Positions 16,732 to 25,689 of a DNA stretch of 64,000 nt are shown piece after piece. This stretch comes from CAYZXT01 sp964482515. GTDB taxonomy: Bacteria; Elusimicrobiota; Elusimicrobia; FEN-1173. The notes beneath the pieces are model-generated. The model was not told the origin of the DNA, did no database searches, and saw nothing but the letters and a program-made list of their open reading frames with translations. The stretch covers positions 62,001-126,000 of the forward strand of contig CAYZXT010000004.1 in the NCBI GenBank assembly GCA_964482515.1. Direction: 5' to 3'. Position numbers and translations under genes: made by a program. How positions within the stretch are numbered: position 1 is the stretch's first letter; the number at the start of each line of letters is the position of its first letter.

Positions 16732-17756
16732 AACTCTTTCTTCTTTTCCAAATCGTATTCGTCCACGATCTCGCCCACGATTTCCTCAAGGATGTCCTCG
16801 AGCGTTACCATGCCGAGGAATTCCCCTCCTTCTTTTTCAACAAGCGCCAGATGCTCGCCGCTCTTTTGAAATTCAGCCAGCAAATCGGACACGGCCTTGG
16901 CGGGCGGAACGGATATGACGGGGCGGATGAGCTTCTCCAGGGAATCCACCTGTCCTGTCCGCCACTCCTTCAACAGGTCCATCACGTGGATCACGCCCAC
17001 GGGAACGCCGGCCCGGGTCACGGGGACCCGGCTGCGCCCCGATTCCACAAGGAGGTCGACGAAAAGCTCCTTGTTGTCCCCTCCCCGGTCCAAGGATTCC
17101 AGCGCCACGGAATCGATGGCGGACGCGGGCTGGAGGATGTCTCCCACCGTGCGGCGGCTCAACGACATCGCGCGGTCCATCATGACGCCGGATTCCTTCG
17201 ACACGTATCCGGAGGCCTCGGACTCGTCGATGATGTGGTGCAGCTCCTCCAGGCTCAGGGCCGTGAGCTTGTTCACGGGCGCTTCCAACCCGCGCGTCAC
17301 GCGGTCCAGTACCCACGTGGCGGGTCGAAGGGCCTTCGCGCAAGCGTCGCTCAGTCGGCCCAGGACCGGCAGTGCAAAAACGCTGAGCCGTTCAGCATAG
17401 GTGCGGCCCACGATCTTGGGAACGATCTCGCCGAAAACCAGGAGGATTCCCGTCGTGGTTATCCAGAGAATGATTTCCACCAGCCACGACGGCAGTGAAA
17501 TGACGGTCGGCAGAATCAGCGTGGCGCCGAGGCTCGAAACGGCGAGGTTGACAGCGTTATTTCCTACGAGGATGGCGATCAGCAGCCGGTGCGGACGGCT
17601 GAGCCATTCGTGGAAATGCTTCGTCAGGGACGGATGGAGGACGGACAGCTGCTTCATCTTGATCTGGGGGAGCGCGGTTATTGCCGTTTCCGAGGCAGAG
17701 AAAAACGCCGACACGATCAAGAGAAGAGAAAGGACGATGACTTCAAGAATGATCAT
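16728..17756 (-). CDS. CNNM/CorC-type membrane protein with CBS pair (copy 1)
   Basis: The 342-residue paralogue of the next gene opens MIILEVIVLSLLLIVSAFFSASETAITAL, with the same FSASET motif in the first membrane helix, three to four helices, then a CBS pair (DILQPASAIDSVAL ... GVIHVMDLLKEW ... FLGMVTLEDILEEIVGEIVDE). The start is set at 17756 because its ATGA overlaps the ybeY stop; a longer frame to 17792 would extend into ybeY. Homologues often sit beside ybeY and phoH, as here. Likely divalent cation export. Confidence 0.87.
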   Translation of the reverse strand: MIILEVIVLSLLLIVSAFFSASETAITALPQIKMKQLSVLHPSLTKHFHEWLSRPHRLLIAILVGNNAVNLAVSSLGATLILPTVISLPSWLVEIILWITTTGILLVFGEIVPKIVGRTYAERLSVFALPVLGRLSDACAKALRPATWVLDRVTRGLEAPVNKLTALSLEELHHIIDESEASGYVSKESGVMMDRAMSLSRRTVGDILQPASAIDSVALESLDRGGDNKELFVDLLVESGRSRVPVTRAGVPVGVIHVMDLLKEWRTGQVDSLEKLIRPVISVPPAKAVSDLLAEFQKSGEHLALVEKEGGEFLGMVTLEDILEEIVGEIVDEYDLEKKKEL

Positions 17757-18265
17757 AGGATGTCTTTCAGTATTTTTTCCTGCACGGCCCACATCTTCTT
17801 TTTCTCCCGGGGGACGTAGTCCGTATATCCCAGGAGATGGAGGGTCCCGTGCACCACGAGCCGCAGCAATTCTTCCGTCAACGTCACGCTGAACTTCTTC
17901 GCGTTGTACCGCGCCTGGGCCACGGAAATGTACAAATCGCCGAAGGGGTTCGCCTTCGGCCCCGCTCCCGGCAAACGGAAATCGTCCGCGTTTTCCTCAT
18001 ACCGGAAGGCGATCACGTCCGTGAACCGGTTCTTGTCCCGGAAGCGGCGGTTCAAGCGGCGCACGCGCTCCCGCTCGGCCCAGATCACCGTCAAGTCCTG
18101 TCCCAAGCGGACGCCCCCGCGCCGCCAGGCGCGGTGCCGGCTTATCGGATGGCGTCCGTGCCGGAGCGCCGCCAAAACGCCCCGCCGCGCGAGGGACTCG
18201 AAGGCCTTCAGCTTGGAGGATATTTCTCGGGGAAGGGGGATTTCCCGGATGAAGCGTAGGCGCAT
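17753..18265 (-). CDS. ybeY: Endoribonuclease YbeY (rRNA maturation factor)
   Basis: The 170-residue protein carries the YbeY signature: LGQDLTVIWAERERVRRLNRRFR, TDVIAFRYE, FGDLYIS and the metal site HGTLHLLGYTD. In the family the site reads HGxxHLxGYDH with three zinc-binding His. Here His139 and His143 are present but the third position (149) is Asp, which can also bind zinc, so the protein may still be active. It follows pgpH and phoH as in many bacteria. A basic insertion (RRGVLAALRHGRHPISRHRAWRRGG region) near residues 27-51 makes it slightly long. Confidence 0.9.
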   Translation of the reverse strand: MRLRFIREIPLPREISSKLKAFESLARRGVLAALRHGRHPISRHRAWRRGGVRLGQDLTVIWAERERVRRLNRRFRDKNRFTDVIAFRYEENADDFRLPGAGPKANPFGDLYISVAQARYNAKKFSVTLTEELLRLVVHGTLHLLGYTDYVPREKKKMWAVQEKILKDIL

Positions 18266-18280
18266 GGCGGAAAAGCGCGC

Positions 18281-19816
18281 CTACGCCTTCGCTTCCACGG
18301 ACGGCGCCTCGGGCTCGGGACCTTCGGGCGTTGGGTATTTGATGCGGGTGTGGTAGATGCCGGTCAGGGTGTTCACGAAACTGTCGGAAATCTGTCGCAA
18401 GTCCATCATAGTCAAGGGGACGTCGTCGAACTGGCCGTCCGCCATCTTGTCCTGGATGATCTTGTTCACCTGGTCCTGCAGCCGCTGGTGCGTGGGGTCC
18501 TCCAGGGTGCGGACCGACGCCTCCACGGAGTCGGCGATCATCACGATGGCGGTTTCCTTGGTGTGGGGCCGCGGGCCGGGATACCGGTACTCCTCGGCGT
18601 CCACTTCCTCCAGGTCCGAGCTCTGCTCGATGGCCCGGCGGTAGAAATACTCGATCCGCGAGGTGCCGTGGTGCATGGGGATGAAGTTCACGATGGCCTT
18701 GTCCAGATTGTATTGCCGCCCCAGCGCCACGCCTTCCTTGATGTGGGACTGGATCACGATCTTGGACATGTTCGGCGGAAGAGGGTCGTGGGGATTGCCC
18801 AGCGAGCCCTGGTTCTCGACGAAATATTCGGGCTTCACCATCTTCCCGATGTCGTGGAAATAGGCGCCCACGCGGCAGAGCAGCCCGTTGGCGCCGATGG
18901 CGTCCGCCGCGGCCTCGGCCAGGGACGCCATGATGAGCGAATGGTGATAGGTCCCCGGCGCCTCCAGGCTCATCCGCTTCAGGAGCGGGTGGTTGACGTC
19001 AGACATTTCCAACAGCTTGATGTTGGTGAGCCGCGAGAAGAAATTCTCCAGGTACGGCAGGAACCCGAGCACGATCAGGGAGGAAAGCAGGCCGCCGGCG
19101 CAGGCCCAGATGATCGCGCCGAAAAGCTCCGGCAAAGGCCACCGCTGCAAAAGCCCCAGAACGACGAGGGTCATCGATTGGGCCAGGGCCACCCAAAGCC
19201 CGGCGCGCGACACGTCCTTGCGCGTGCGGACGTAGAGCGAGCGGGCCACGCCGGTCAACCCGCCGAAACAGGCCACCAGGGACGCTTCGATCGAAAAATC
19301 ATTGATGACGCCGAAAATCAGGGACAGGACCACGGTCAGGATGATCGCCAGCCGCGGCTGGAGCAGGAGGGCCGTGAACAGAGACGTCGCGGCGAGCGGG
19401 ATGCCGTAGAAGGACATCCATTCGAAGTGCCGGCTGCCCTCCACCCAGAACTCGATGAGCCAGACGCTGCCCACCATCAGCAAACCGAGCAGCGCCACGG
19501 CCTCTTCGTCGTGCAGGATCTCCGGGTGGTCGTGGCGGAAATAAAAAATAAAAAGCGTCACCAGCATGACGGTGAAAAGAAGGAGCCCGGCCACGTTCAC
19601 CCAGCTGAGCCCCACTTCGAGAAGCAGCACCGCGAAGAGGCAGAACGACACGAAGGCCGCCACCAGGCCAGTGGAGATGTGGACGTCCCGCCGCCACAGG
19701 GAGAGCCTCTGCCGCTCTATGGCCGACGGCTTCTTCTCCACCAGCGACAGGAGCCAGAGCAGGACCTGTTTCAGCGGCTGCCGTAGAACGCGGTCGATCA
19801 AGCCGGCGCGGGACAT
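18281..19816 (-). CDS. pgpH: PgpH/YqfF-type HD-domain membrane phosphodiesterase
   Basis: The 511-residue product has about seven membrane helices in the first 260 residues and a cytoplasmic HD domain: LKRMSLEAPGTYHHSLIMA, GAYFHDIGKMVKPEYF and PMHHGTSRIEYFY. In PgpH this domain hydrolyses the second messenger c-di-AMP. The large extracellular 7TMR-HDED sensing domain before the first helices is absent, so this is a short form. It lies one base apart from phoH and is followed by ybeY, an order common in bacteria (phoH-pgpH-ybeY). Confidence 0.88.
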   Translation of the reverse strand: MSRAGLIDRVLRQPLKQVLLWLLSLVEKKPSAIERQRLSLWRRDVHISTGLVAAFVSFCLFAVLLLEVGLSWVNVAGLLLFTVMLVTLFIFYFRHDHPEILHDEEAVALLGLLMVGSVWLIEFWVEGSRHFEWMSFYGIPLAATSLFTALLLQPRLAIILTVVLSLIFGVINDFSIEASLVACFGGLTGVARSLYVRTRKDVSRAGLWVALAQSMTLVVLGLLQRWPLPELFGAIIWACAGGLLSSLIVLGFLPYLENFFSRLTNIKLLEMSDVNHPLLKRMSLEAPGTYHHSLIMASLAEAAADAIGANGLLCRVGAYFHDIGKMVKPEYFVENQGSLGNPHDPLPPNMSKIVIQSHIKEGVALGRQYNLDKAIVNFIPMHHGTSRIEYFYRRAIEQSSDLEEVDAEEYRYPGPRPHTKETAIVMIADSVEASVRTLEDPTHQRLQDQVNKIIQDKMADGQFDDVPLTMMDLRQISDSFVNTLTGIYHTRIKYPTPEGPEPEAPSVEAKA

Positions 19817-20800
19817 TTATTTTCCCCCGGAAGAATGGCGGTTCTCCCATAGGTCGTAAGCCGTAATGATTTTTTTCACCAGGCCGTGGCGCACCACGTC
19901 CTCCGTGGTGAAACGGACGAAGGAAATCCCCGGGATCTGCTTGAGCACGTCCTGGATGTGGAGAAGTCCGGACGTGACCTTTTTTTCCAGATCGATCTGC
20001 GTCACGTCACCCGTGATCACGACCCGCGAGCCGGTACCCATGCGCGTCAGGAACATCTTCATCTGCTCGGGCGTGGTGTTCTGCCCCTCGTCCAAAATAA
20101 TGAACGCGTCGTCCAGGGTGCGTCCCCGCATGTAGGCCAGCGGCACGATCTCAATGGACTCTTCGTCGCGCATCTGCCGGAAACGGTCCGGCCCCACCAT
20201 GCCGTAAAAAGCGTCGTAGAGCGGCTTCAAGTAAGGATGGACCTTCTCGTAGAAATCGCCGGGCAGGAACCCCAGCCGCTCGCCGGCTTCCACCACGGGG
20301 CGCGTCAGGACAATGCGCGACACGCGGCCGCTCTGGAACATGGATAGGGCCATGGCCACGGCGAGGAACGTTTTTCCCGTCCCGGCGGGGCCGATGCCCA
20401 CCACCAAATCGTAGTCCCGCAACGCTTCGACGTAGGCGCGCTGCTGCGGGGTTTGGGGGCGCAGTGCGCGACCCGTCACCGTCACCAGCACGGTATCGGG
20501 CGTCGGCGGCGTGGACGGGCGGTCGCTGCCGGGAACTTCCACGGTTTCCCCCTGGAATCCCTTCTGCCGCGATCGGCTGGCGGTCCTTTTCATCTCCTGC
20601 AAAGTTGCGACGGCCTGCTCCACGGATTTCGGTTTCCCCCGCACAGCCAGAGCGATGCCGCCGTCCGCGGCGGAACGGCCGGGTTTCACGAAGATCTGCA
20701 CGCCGAAACGGCGCTCCAGTTCCTTCAAATTCTTGTCGTGCTGGCCGAAGATCAGAACCGCCTCCTCCTGGTCCTCCAGGCCAAGCCTTTTCGTCACCAT
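19817..20800 (-). CDS. phoH: PhoH-family ATPase (YbeZ type)
   Basis: The 327-residue protein has an N-terminal KH-like segment (FGQHDKNLKELERRFGVQIFV) and a P-loop ATPase domain: Walker A GPAGTGKTFLAVAMA, Walker B AFIILDEGQNTT, and the typical RPVVEAGERLGFLPGD and GDVTQIDL. YbeZ/PhoH ATPases work with YbeY in rRNA and RNA processing; ybeY is two genes downstream. GGAG lies seven bases before the ATG at 20800. Confidence 0.95.
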   Translation of the reverse strand: MVTKRLGLEDQEEAVLIFGQHDKNLKELERRFGVQIFVKPGRSAADGGIALAVRGKPKSVEQAVATLQEMKRTASRSRQKGFQGETVEVPGSDRPSTPPTPDTVLVTVTGRALRPQTPQQRAYVEALRDYDLVVGIGPAGTGKTFLAVAMALSMFQSGRVSRIVLTRPVVEAGERLGFLPGDFYEKVHPYLKPLYDAFYGMVGPDRFRQMRDEESIEIVPLAYMRGRTLDDAFIILDEGQNTTPEQMKMFLTRMGTGSRVVITGDVTQIDLEKKVTSGLLHIQDVLKQIPGISFVRFTTEDVVRHGLVKKIITAYDLWENRHSSGGK

Positions 20801-20803
20801 GGG

Positions 20804-21607
20804 CTATCTCCTCCGCGCGGTGCGGCTTCTGGGATACGACGTTTCCGCCGGGGGATAGATCCCCGCGTCCGACATCTCCAAAGGCGGAATGATGAGCTGC
20901 TGTCGAGGGAAAATGATGTTGGGGTCTTTGATCAAATGCTTGTTGGCCTCATAAATTTTGGGCCAGAGGTAGGGATCGCCGTAATACTCTTTGGCGATGT
21001 TCCAGAGGCAGTCCGCGCTCTCCTGCCAGATCCACACTTTCTGGACCTTGGCTCCCGGCGGAACGGACGAAGGGTCCACGGCGGGCCAGCCGCGGCGGCG
21101 CGTCGCCCCGGCTTGCCTGGGCGGCTTGGCGGGCAGCTTCGCGACCGCGCGGGGCGGCCTGTAGGAATACTCCTCGTACGAGTATTCCCCGGCGGGCGCC
21201 GGCTCCCCCACCTCGACCACCTGGGGGATCGATTCGAACAGCTTCTTCGTGTCCTCCCAGAAATTTTTGCTTTCGTCTGAAGCCAGAAGTTTCTCCAATT
21301 CCGCGCGGGCAGGGTCCATGGGGGCGGCTGGCGCCTCGGCCAGCCATTCCGCATCGTCATCCGAAGAAAGCAACCCATCCAGTTCCGATTGGACGGCGTC
21401 CAGGGACGCTTCCGCGTCCTCAACGGGAACCCGCTCGCCTTTCAAGGCAGCATTTTTATTTTTAGGGAACTGGCCGGGCTTGCGGCCGGCGGCGTAGGAC
21501 AATCCGGGGACGACGATCAGCCAAAAGCTCAGAATGCCGCAGAGATATTTTCGAAAAAACAGAGGGGGCGAAAATAGGGATGACAATGGGGTATGGAAAA
21601 ATTTCAA
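20804..21607 (-). CDS. Exported LysM-domain protein
   Basis: The 267-residue protein starts with a signal peptide or membrane anchor (hydrophobic about residues 18-40, GLSYAAG). A long acidic, low-complexity middle follows, then a Pro/Arg-rich linker, then a LysM domain (about 190-240: LWNIAKEYYGDPYLWPKIYE ... IIFPRQQLIIPP). LysM binds peptidoglycan N-acetylglucosamine. The C-terminal tail is basic. It lies three bases ahead of phoH, and follows aspS by 40 bases. The LysM holds a Cys (ESADCLWNI) where most have a Thr or Ser. Confidence 0.8.
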   Translation of the reverse strand: MKFFHTPLSSLFSPPLFFRKYLCGILSFWLIVVPGLSYAAGRKPGQFPKNKNAALKGERVPVEDAEASLDAVQSELDGLLSSDDDAEWLAEAPAAPMDPARAELEKLLASDESKNFWEDTKKLFESIPQVVEVGEPAPAGEYSYEEYSYRPPRAVAKLPAKPPRQAGATRRRGWPAVDPSSVPPGAKVQKVWIWQESADCLWNIAKEYYGDPYLWPKIYEANKHLIKDPNIIFPRQQLIIPPLEMSDAGIYPPAETSYPRSRTARRR

Positions 21608-21647
21608 CGAGGTCTCGCCCCTCTCTCTCGGCCCGAAAGGCGTGTTT

Positions 21648-23450
21648 CTATTTTTTCCCCGATTCGGGCGCCGGCGCCAGCCGCAGTCCCACGTCCCGCA
21701 ATTGGATCGCCTCCACCGGGGAAGGCGCGCCGCTCATGGGATCGGTGCCTTTTTGCGTCTTCGGATAAGCCATCACATCGCGGATGGAATCCTCCCCCGC
21801 CAGCAACGCGACGAACCGGTCCAGGCCCAAGGCGATGCCGCCGTGAGGCGGCGCGCCGAACTCCAAGGCATCGAGGAGAAAACCGAATTTGGAGCGGGCC
21901 GATTCCGATGATATCTGTAGGATATCAAATATTTTGGATTGCAGCGCGCTGCGGTGGATACGCAGGCTTCCGCCGCCGAGCTCCGTGCCGTTCAGCACGA
22001 TGTCGTAGGCCCGGGAACGCACGGCCGCCAGTTTTTCGCCGGACAGCGGCGCGTCCTGCGCCAACATTTCCTTTTCGCTGGATTCATCCGGCCGCGTGAA
22101 GGGATGGTGCACGCTGACGTACCGCTTCTCCTCCGCGCTGTATTCGAACAGCGGAAACTTCTCGACCCACAGAAACTTGAAGACGTTCTTGTTCTTGGTC
22201 AGGCCCGCGCGTTTGGCCAGCTCGACCCGCAGCGCGCCCATGTAGGCGGACACGACCGGCGCCTGGTCCGCGCCGAAGAAAACGATGTCGCCCGACTGGG
22301 CCTCCGTGGATTTCTGCAGGCCGGACAACTCCTCCGGCGTGAAAAATTTCGTGATGGTGGATTCGGGGCCCGCGTCCGTGTATTTCACCCAGGCCAACCC
22401 CTTCGCGCCGAATGTTTTGATCCACTCGGTGAGTTTGTCGATCTCGGTGCGGGACATGGACGCGCCGCCCTTAAAACAGATCGCCCGCACCACGCCGCCC
22501 GCGGCCAGAGCGCCCGCGAACACCTTGAACCCGGTCTTGGCGAAGACGGACGACACGTCGCAGATCTCCATGGCGTAGCGCATGTCGGGTTTGTCCGAAC
22601 CGAAGCGCCGCATGGCTTCGTCGTAGGACAGCCGCAGGAACGGCGTGTCGACGTCTTTCCCCAGCGCGTCCTTGAACACCTTTTTGATCAGCCCTTCGAT
22701 CAGGCCGATGATGTCTTCCTCGTCGCAGAAGGACATCTCGATGTCGATCTGCGTGAACTCGGGCTGGCGGTCGGCGCGCAGGTCCTCGTCGCGGAAGCAG
22801 CGCGCCACCTGGTAGTAGCGGTCGAAGCCCGCCACCATGAAAAGCTGCTTGAAGAGCTGCGGCGATTGGGGCAGCGCGTAGAATTCCCCCGGCGACATGC
22901 GGGACGGCACCAGGAAATCCCGCGCGCCCTCCGGCGTGGACTTGGTGAGGAAAGGCGTTTCCAGTTCCAGGAACCCGTTCTGAGCCAGGTAATCGCGGCT
23001 GGCCTGGGTGATCTTGTGGCGCAGCATCAGGTTCTTCTGCAGCGGCGGACGGCGAAGGTCGAGGTAGCGGTGTTTCAAACGGACGTCTTCGCTGGCGTTG
23101 GAAAACTCGGAAATCTCGAAAGGCGGCGTGCGGGATTCGTTCAGAACCTCCACCGCCTCCACCCACACTTCAATTTGCCCCGTGCCCAGGTTCGCGTTCT
23201 CGGTCCCGGCGGGCCGCGGCTTCACTTCGCCCGAGATCTCCAGGACGAATTCGCCGCGCAGCGAGCCGCCCCGCGCGAAAACGTCCGCGCGCTCCGGATG
23301 AAACACCAGCTGGACCAACCCCTCGCGGTCGCGGAGGTCGATGAAGATTACCCCGCCGTGGTCGCGACGGTTATGCACCCAACCCGTGAGCGTGATTTTT
23401 TTGCCGACGTGTTCCGAGCGGACCTGGCCACAATACATGGAGCGTTTCAT
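21648..23450 (-). CDS. aspS: Aspartyl-tRNA synthetase
   Basis: The 600-residue product has an N-terminal OB-fold anticodon-binding domain (YCGQVRSEHVGKKITLTGWV, NRRDHGGVIFIDLRDREG), class II motif 2 (YYQVARCFRDEDLRADRQPE), the bacterial GAD insertion (about 285-420), and motif 3 (GIALGLDRFVALLAGEDSIRD). Length matches bacterial AspRS. It attaches Asp to tRNA-Asp; whether it also charges tRNA-Asn cannot be told here. A 34-base gap separates it from hisS on the same strand. Confidence 0.97.
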   Translation of the reverse strand: MKRSMYCGQVRSEHVGKKITLTGWVHNRRDHGGVIFIDLRDREGLVQLVFHPERADVFARGGSLRGEFVLEISGEVKPRPAGTENANLGTGQIEVWVEAVEVLNESRTPPFEISEFSNASEDVRLKHRYLDLRRPPLQKNLMLRHKITQASRDYLAQNGFLELETPFLTKSTPEGARDFLVPSRMSPGEFYALPQSPQLFKQLFMVAGFDRYYQVARCFRDEDLRADRQPEFTQIDIEMSFCDEEDIIGLIEGLIKKVFKDALGKDVDTPFLRLSYDEAMRRFGSDKPDMRYAMEICDVSSVFAKTGFKVFAGALAAGGVVRAICFKGGASMSRTEIDKLTEWIKTFGAKGLAWVKYTDAGPESTITKFFTPEELSGLQKSTEAQSGDIVFFGADQAPVVSAYMGALRVELAKRAGLTKNKNVFKFLWVEKFPLFEYSAEEKRYVSVHHPFTRPDESSEKEMLAQDAPLSGEKLAAVRSRAYDIVLNGTELGGGSLRIHRSALQSKIFDILQISSESARSKFGFLLDALEFGAPPHGGIALGLDRFVALLAGEDSIRDVMAYPKTQKGTDPMSGAPSPVEAIQLRDVGLRLAPAPESGKK

Positions 23451-23484
23451 GAAATTAGGTTTCCCTTTTTTAAATTTGCCGCGT

Positions 23485-24747
23485 TTATTTTGATGCGATT
23501 TTTAAGACCAATCCAGCCAAAGGTATTTCTTCCTGCGAATGGCCTTCCAAATTCTTGATCAGCGCCGCCTGGCGCTTCAACTCGTCCTCGCCGATGATGA
23601 CGACGAACTTCGCCTTCCAGGAATCGGCCCAGCGCATTTGGGCCTTGAGGCTCTTGTCCGGCGCGCCGATCTCCGCCGCGAGGCCGGCCTTCCGCAAGTC
23701 CTGAAGGATTTTGAATCCCGCTTGGCCCGTGCCTTGTCCGGCGAGGGCGACGAACACCTTCGTCGAGGATTCTACCATGTCCTTCGAAAGCTCTTCGCCG
23801 TAGCGGGCCCGCGCCACGCGGTCCATGCCGAGGGCGAAACCGATGGCCGGCACGTCCGGGCCGCCGAGCATCTTCACCAGGGAATCGTAGCGCCCGCCCG
23901 CGCCCAGCGCGTCTTGCGCTCCGAGGCCCGGCGCCGTCACTTCGAAGACCGTGCGCGAGTAATAATCGAGGCCGCGGACCAAGCGCGGCGCGCGCTCATA
24001 CTCAAACCCAACGGAGGACAGCAACGCGGTAAGCTCGTTATCGTGCGCTTTGCATTCGTCGCAGAGGAAATCCTTCATCAGGGGCGCGTCCGACAGCTTC
24101 GGCCCGTCCACTTTGCAATCCAAAACGCGCAGCGGATTGCGATCCAACCGGCGCTGACAGTCTTCGCAAAGGGAATCTTTCTTTGCATTCAAATAGGTCA
24201 CGAGAGCTTCGCGGTAAACCGGCCGGCACTTGGTGTCGCCGATGGAGTTGATGAAAAACTTCGCGCCCGTCAGCCGATAGGCCGCGAGGATGTCGCGGAT
24301 CAGCAACAGCATGTCCGCGTCCGCCTGGGGCGACGGGTTGCCGAAGAACTCCGCGCCGATCTGCCAGAACTCGCGGTAGCGACCGGCCTGGGGACGTTCC
24401 GCGCGGAACATGGGGCCGATGTAGAAAAGTTTTTTCAGTCCGCCGGTCTTGTCGTAGCTGTGCTCGAGGTAGGCCCGCACGACGCCCGCCGTGCCTTCGG
24501 GGCGGAGCGCCAGATGGCGGCCGCCGCGGTCTTCGAAAGCGAACATCTCTTTTTCCACGATGTCCGTCGTGTCGCCCACGGCGCGCTTGAACAGCTCCAC
24601 GTTCTCGAAAACCGGCGTGCGGATTTCCGAATAGCCGTAGCGGCGGAACATCTCCTGGGCCGCGTTCTCCAGCTCCCGGAACGCCTGGACTTCCCGGTCG
24701 GCCAGGTCGCGCGTACCGCGGGGCGCTGAATATCTCATATTACTCAA
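23485..24747 (-). CDS. hisS: Histidyl-tRNA synthetase
   Basis: The 420-residue class II synthetase opens with YSAPRGTRDL and has TPVFENVELFKRAVGDTTDIV, LRPEGTAGVVRAYLEH (motif 1/2 region), FRAERPQAGRYREF, the HisA motif LVRGLDYYSRTVFEV, and IGFALGMDRV (motif 3), followed by an anticodon-binding domain. hisS and aspS are commonly adjacent. A 63-base gap follows the Crp/Fnr gene upstream on the same strand. Confidence 0.97.
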   Translation of the reverse strand: MSNMRYSAPRGTRDLADREVQAFRELENAAQEMFRRYGYSEIRTPVFENVELFKRAVGDTTDIVEKEMFAFEDRGGRHLALRPEGTAGVVRAYLEHSYDKTGGLKKLFYIGPMFRAERPQAGRYREFWQIGAEFFGNPSPQADADMLLLIRDILAAYRLTGAKFFINSIGDTKCRPVYREALVTYLNAKKDSLCEDCQRRLDRNPLRVLDCKVDGPKLSDAPLMKDFLCDECKAHDNELTALLSSVGFEYERAPRLVRGLDYYSRTVFEVTAPGLGAQDALGAGGRYDSLVKMLGGPDVPAIGFALGMDRVARARYGEELSKDMVESSTKVFVALAGQGTGQAGFKILQDLRKAGLAAEIGAPDKSLKAQMRWADSWKAKFVVIIGEDELKRQAALIKNLEGHSQEEIPLAGLVLKIASK

Positions 24748-24810
24748 GCCTCAGGTCGAATTTTTATTAAGATTTTTAGGGAAATCAAAATAAGTTGACC
24801 GGAAAAATTA

Positions 24811-25491
24811 TCAGAAAACCCAGCCCTGAAGTTTCGCCGGGTCCGTCAGCGTGACGGTTTTCCCTTCGATGGACAGGCAGCCCGTCCGCTTGAAGCGGTT
24901 CAGGACGCGGGTCACCATCTCGCGCGCCGTGCCGGCCATGTCCGCCAGCTCCTGGTGGGAAAGCGGCATTTTGATCATCACGCCCGCCGGCGTTTTCTTC
25001 CCGTAGCGGTCCGACAGGTCCAAAAGGATTTTGGCGATGCGGCCCAGCACGTTGTTGAAGGAAAGGGACTCGATCTCCTGGTCCGCGCGCCGCAGGCGGA
25101 TGCAAAGCGTCTTCAGCATGGAGAGCGACATGTCGGGCCGGGTGCGGAGTATCCCCTGGAAATCCTTGGCGTGGATGATGATGACCGTGGACGGCTCCAC
25201 GGCCTTCGCCGCGGCGGAGCGGTCGAGGCTTGAGAAGAGGGCCATTTCGCCGAAGAAATCCCCCGGCTCGAGGTAATCGAAGATCTTGGTTTTCCCCGTG
25301 GCGGACTGGATGAAGATTTTGACGCGGCCCTTGCTGACGATATAAAGGCTGTCGCCCGGCGAAGATTTCGAAAAGATCGTCTCCCCTTTTTTCATCTCCC
25401 GCGTCTTGGCGATGCGCCCGATCACTTGCAGGTCCTGGCCGGACACGCCTTTAAACAACGATACCTTTTTTAAAAATGCCTCTATTTCCAT
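24811..25491 (-). CDS. Crp/Fnr-family transcription regulator
   Basis: The 226-residue protein has a cyclic-nucleotide-binding fold (about residues 8-115, IFSKSSPGDSLYIVSKGRVKIF, LEPGDFFGEMALFSSLDRSA) and a C-terminal Crp-type winged helix (LSHQELADMAGTAREMVTRVLNRFKRTG). FNR-type iron-sulphur Cys residues are absent. Start is set at 25491, where the fold begins; a GTG at 25554 would add 21 residues without domain sense. It is divergent from a patatin protein that also carries a cNMP domain, and repeated 12-bp sites lie between the two. Confidence 0.88.
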   Translation of the reverse strand: MEIEAFLKKVSLFKGVSGQDLQVIGRIAKTREMKKGETIFSKSSPGDSLYIVSKGRVKIFIQSATGKTKIFDYLEPGDFFGEMALFSSLDRSAAAKAVEPSTVIIIHAKDFQGILRTRPDMSLSMLKTLCIRLRRADQEIESLSFNNVLGRIAKILLDLSDRYGKKTPAGVMIKMPLSHQELADMAGTAREMVTRVLNRFKRTGCLSIEGKTVTLTDPAKLQGWVF

Positions 25492-25553
25492 GTATGGTCG
25501 CCCCAGGTTTAAAAATCCCGCGGGGAAGGCCAAACCGGCCCGTCCCTTGAACA

Positions 25554-25599
25554 CGCGAATTTTATTGATAATTCGCTCTTTTTACTGCGCGAATTTTAT
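25554..25599. promoter_or_regulatory. Repeated 12-bp sites in the regulator/patatin divergent region
   Basis: CGCGAATTTTAT occurs at 25554-25565 and again at 25588-25599, 34 bases apart; between them GATAATTCGC (25567-25576) is a shortened inverted form. The sites lie ahead of the Crp/Fnr gene. They may be operators, possibly for autoregulation, but they do not match the classical Crp or FNR consensus. Confidence 0.4.
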
Positions 25600-25626
25600 C
25601 ATTTTTCGTCGAATACTGCACAAGCT

Positions 25627-25655
25627 TTGACAATAACCGATTTTGGGGATAAGTT
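25627..25655 (+). promoter_or_regulatory. Putative promoter of the patatin gene
   Basis: TTGACA (25627-25632), a 17-nt spacer and TAAGTT (25650-25655). The -10 box is weak. A start near 25662 would agree with translation from the GTG at 25690, which has AGAGGGGG ahead of it. Confidence 0.4.
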
Positions 25656-25689
25656 TACAGGGCCGGATGTCTATACAGAGGGGGTCCTT

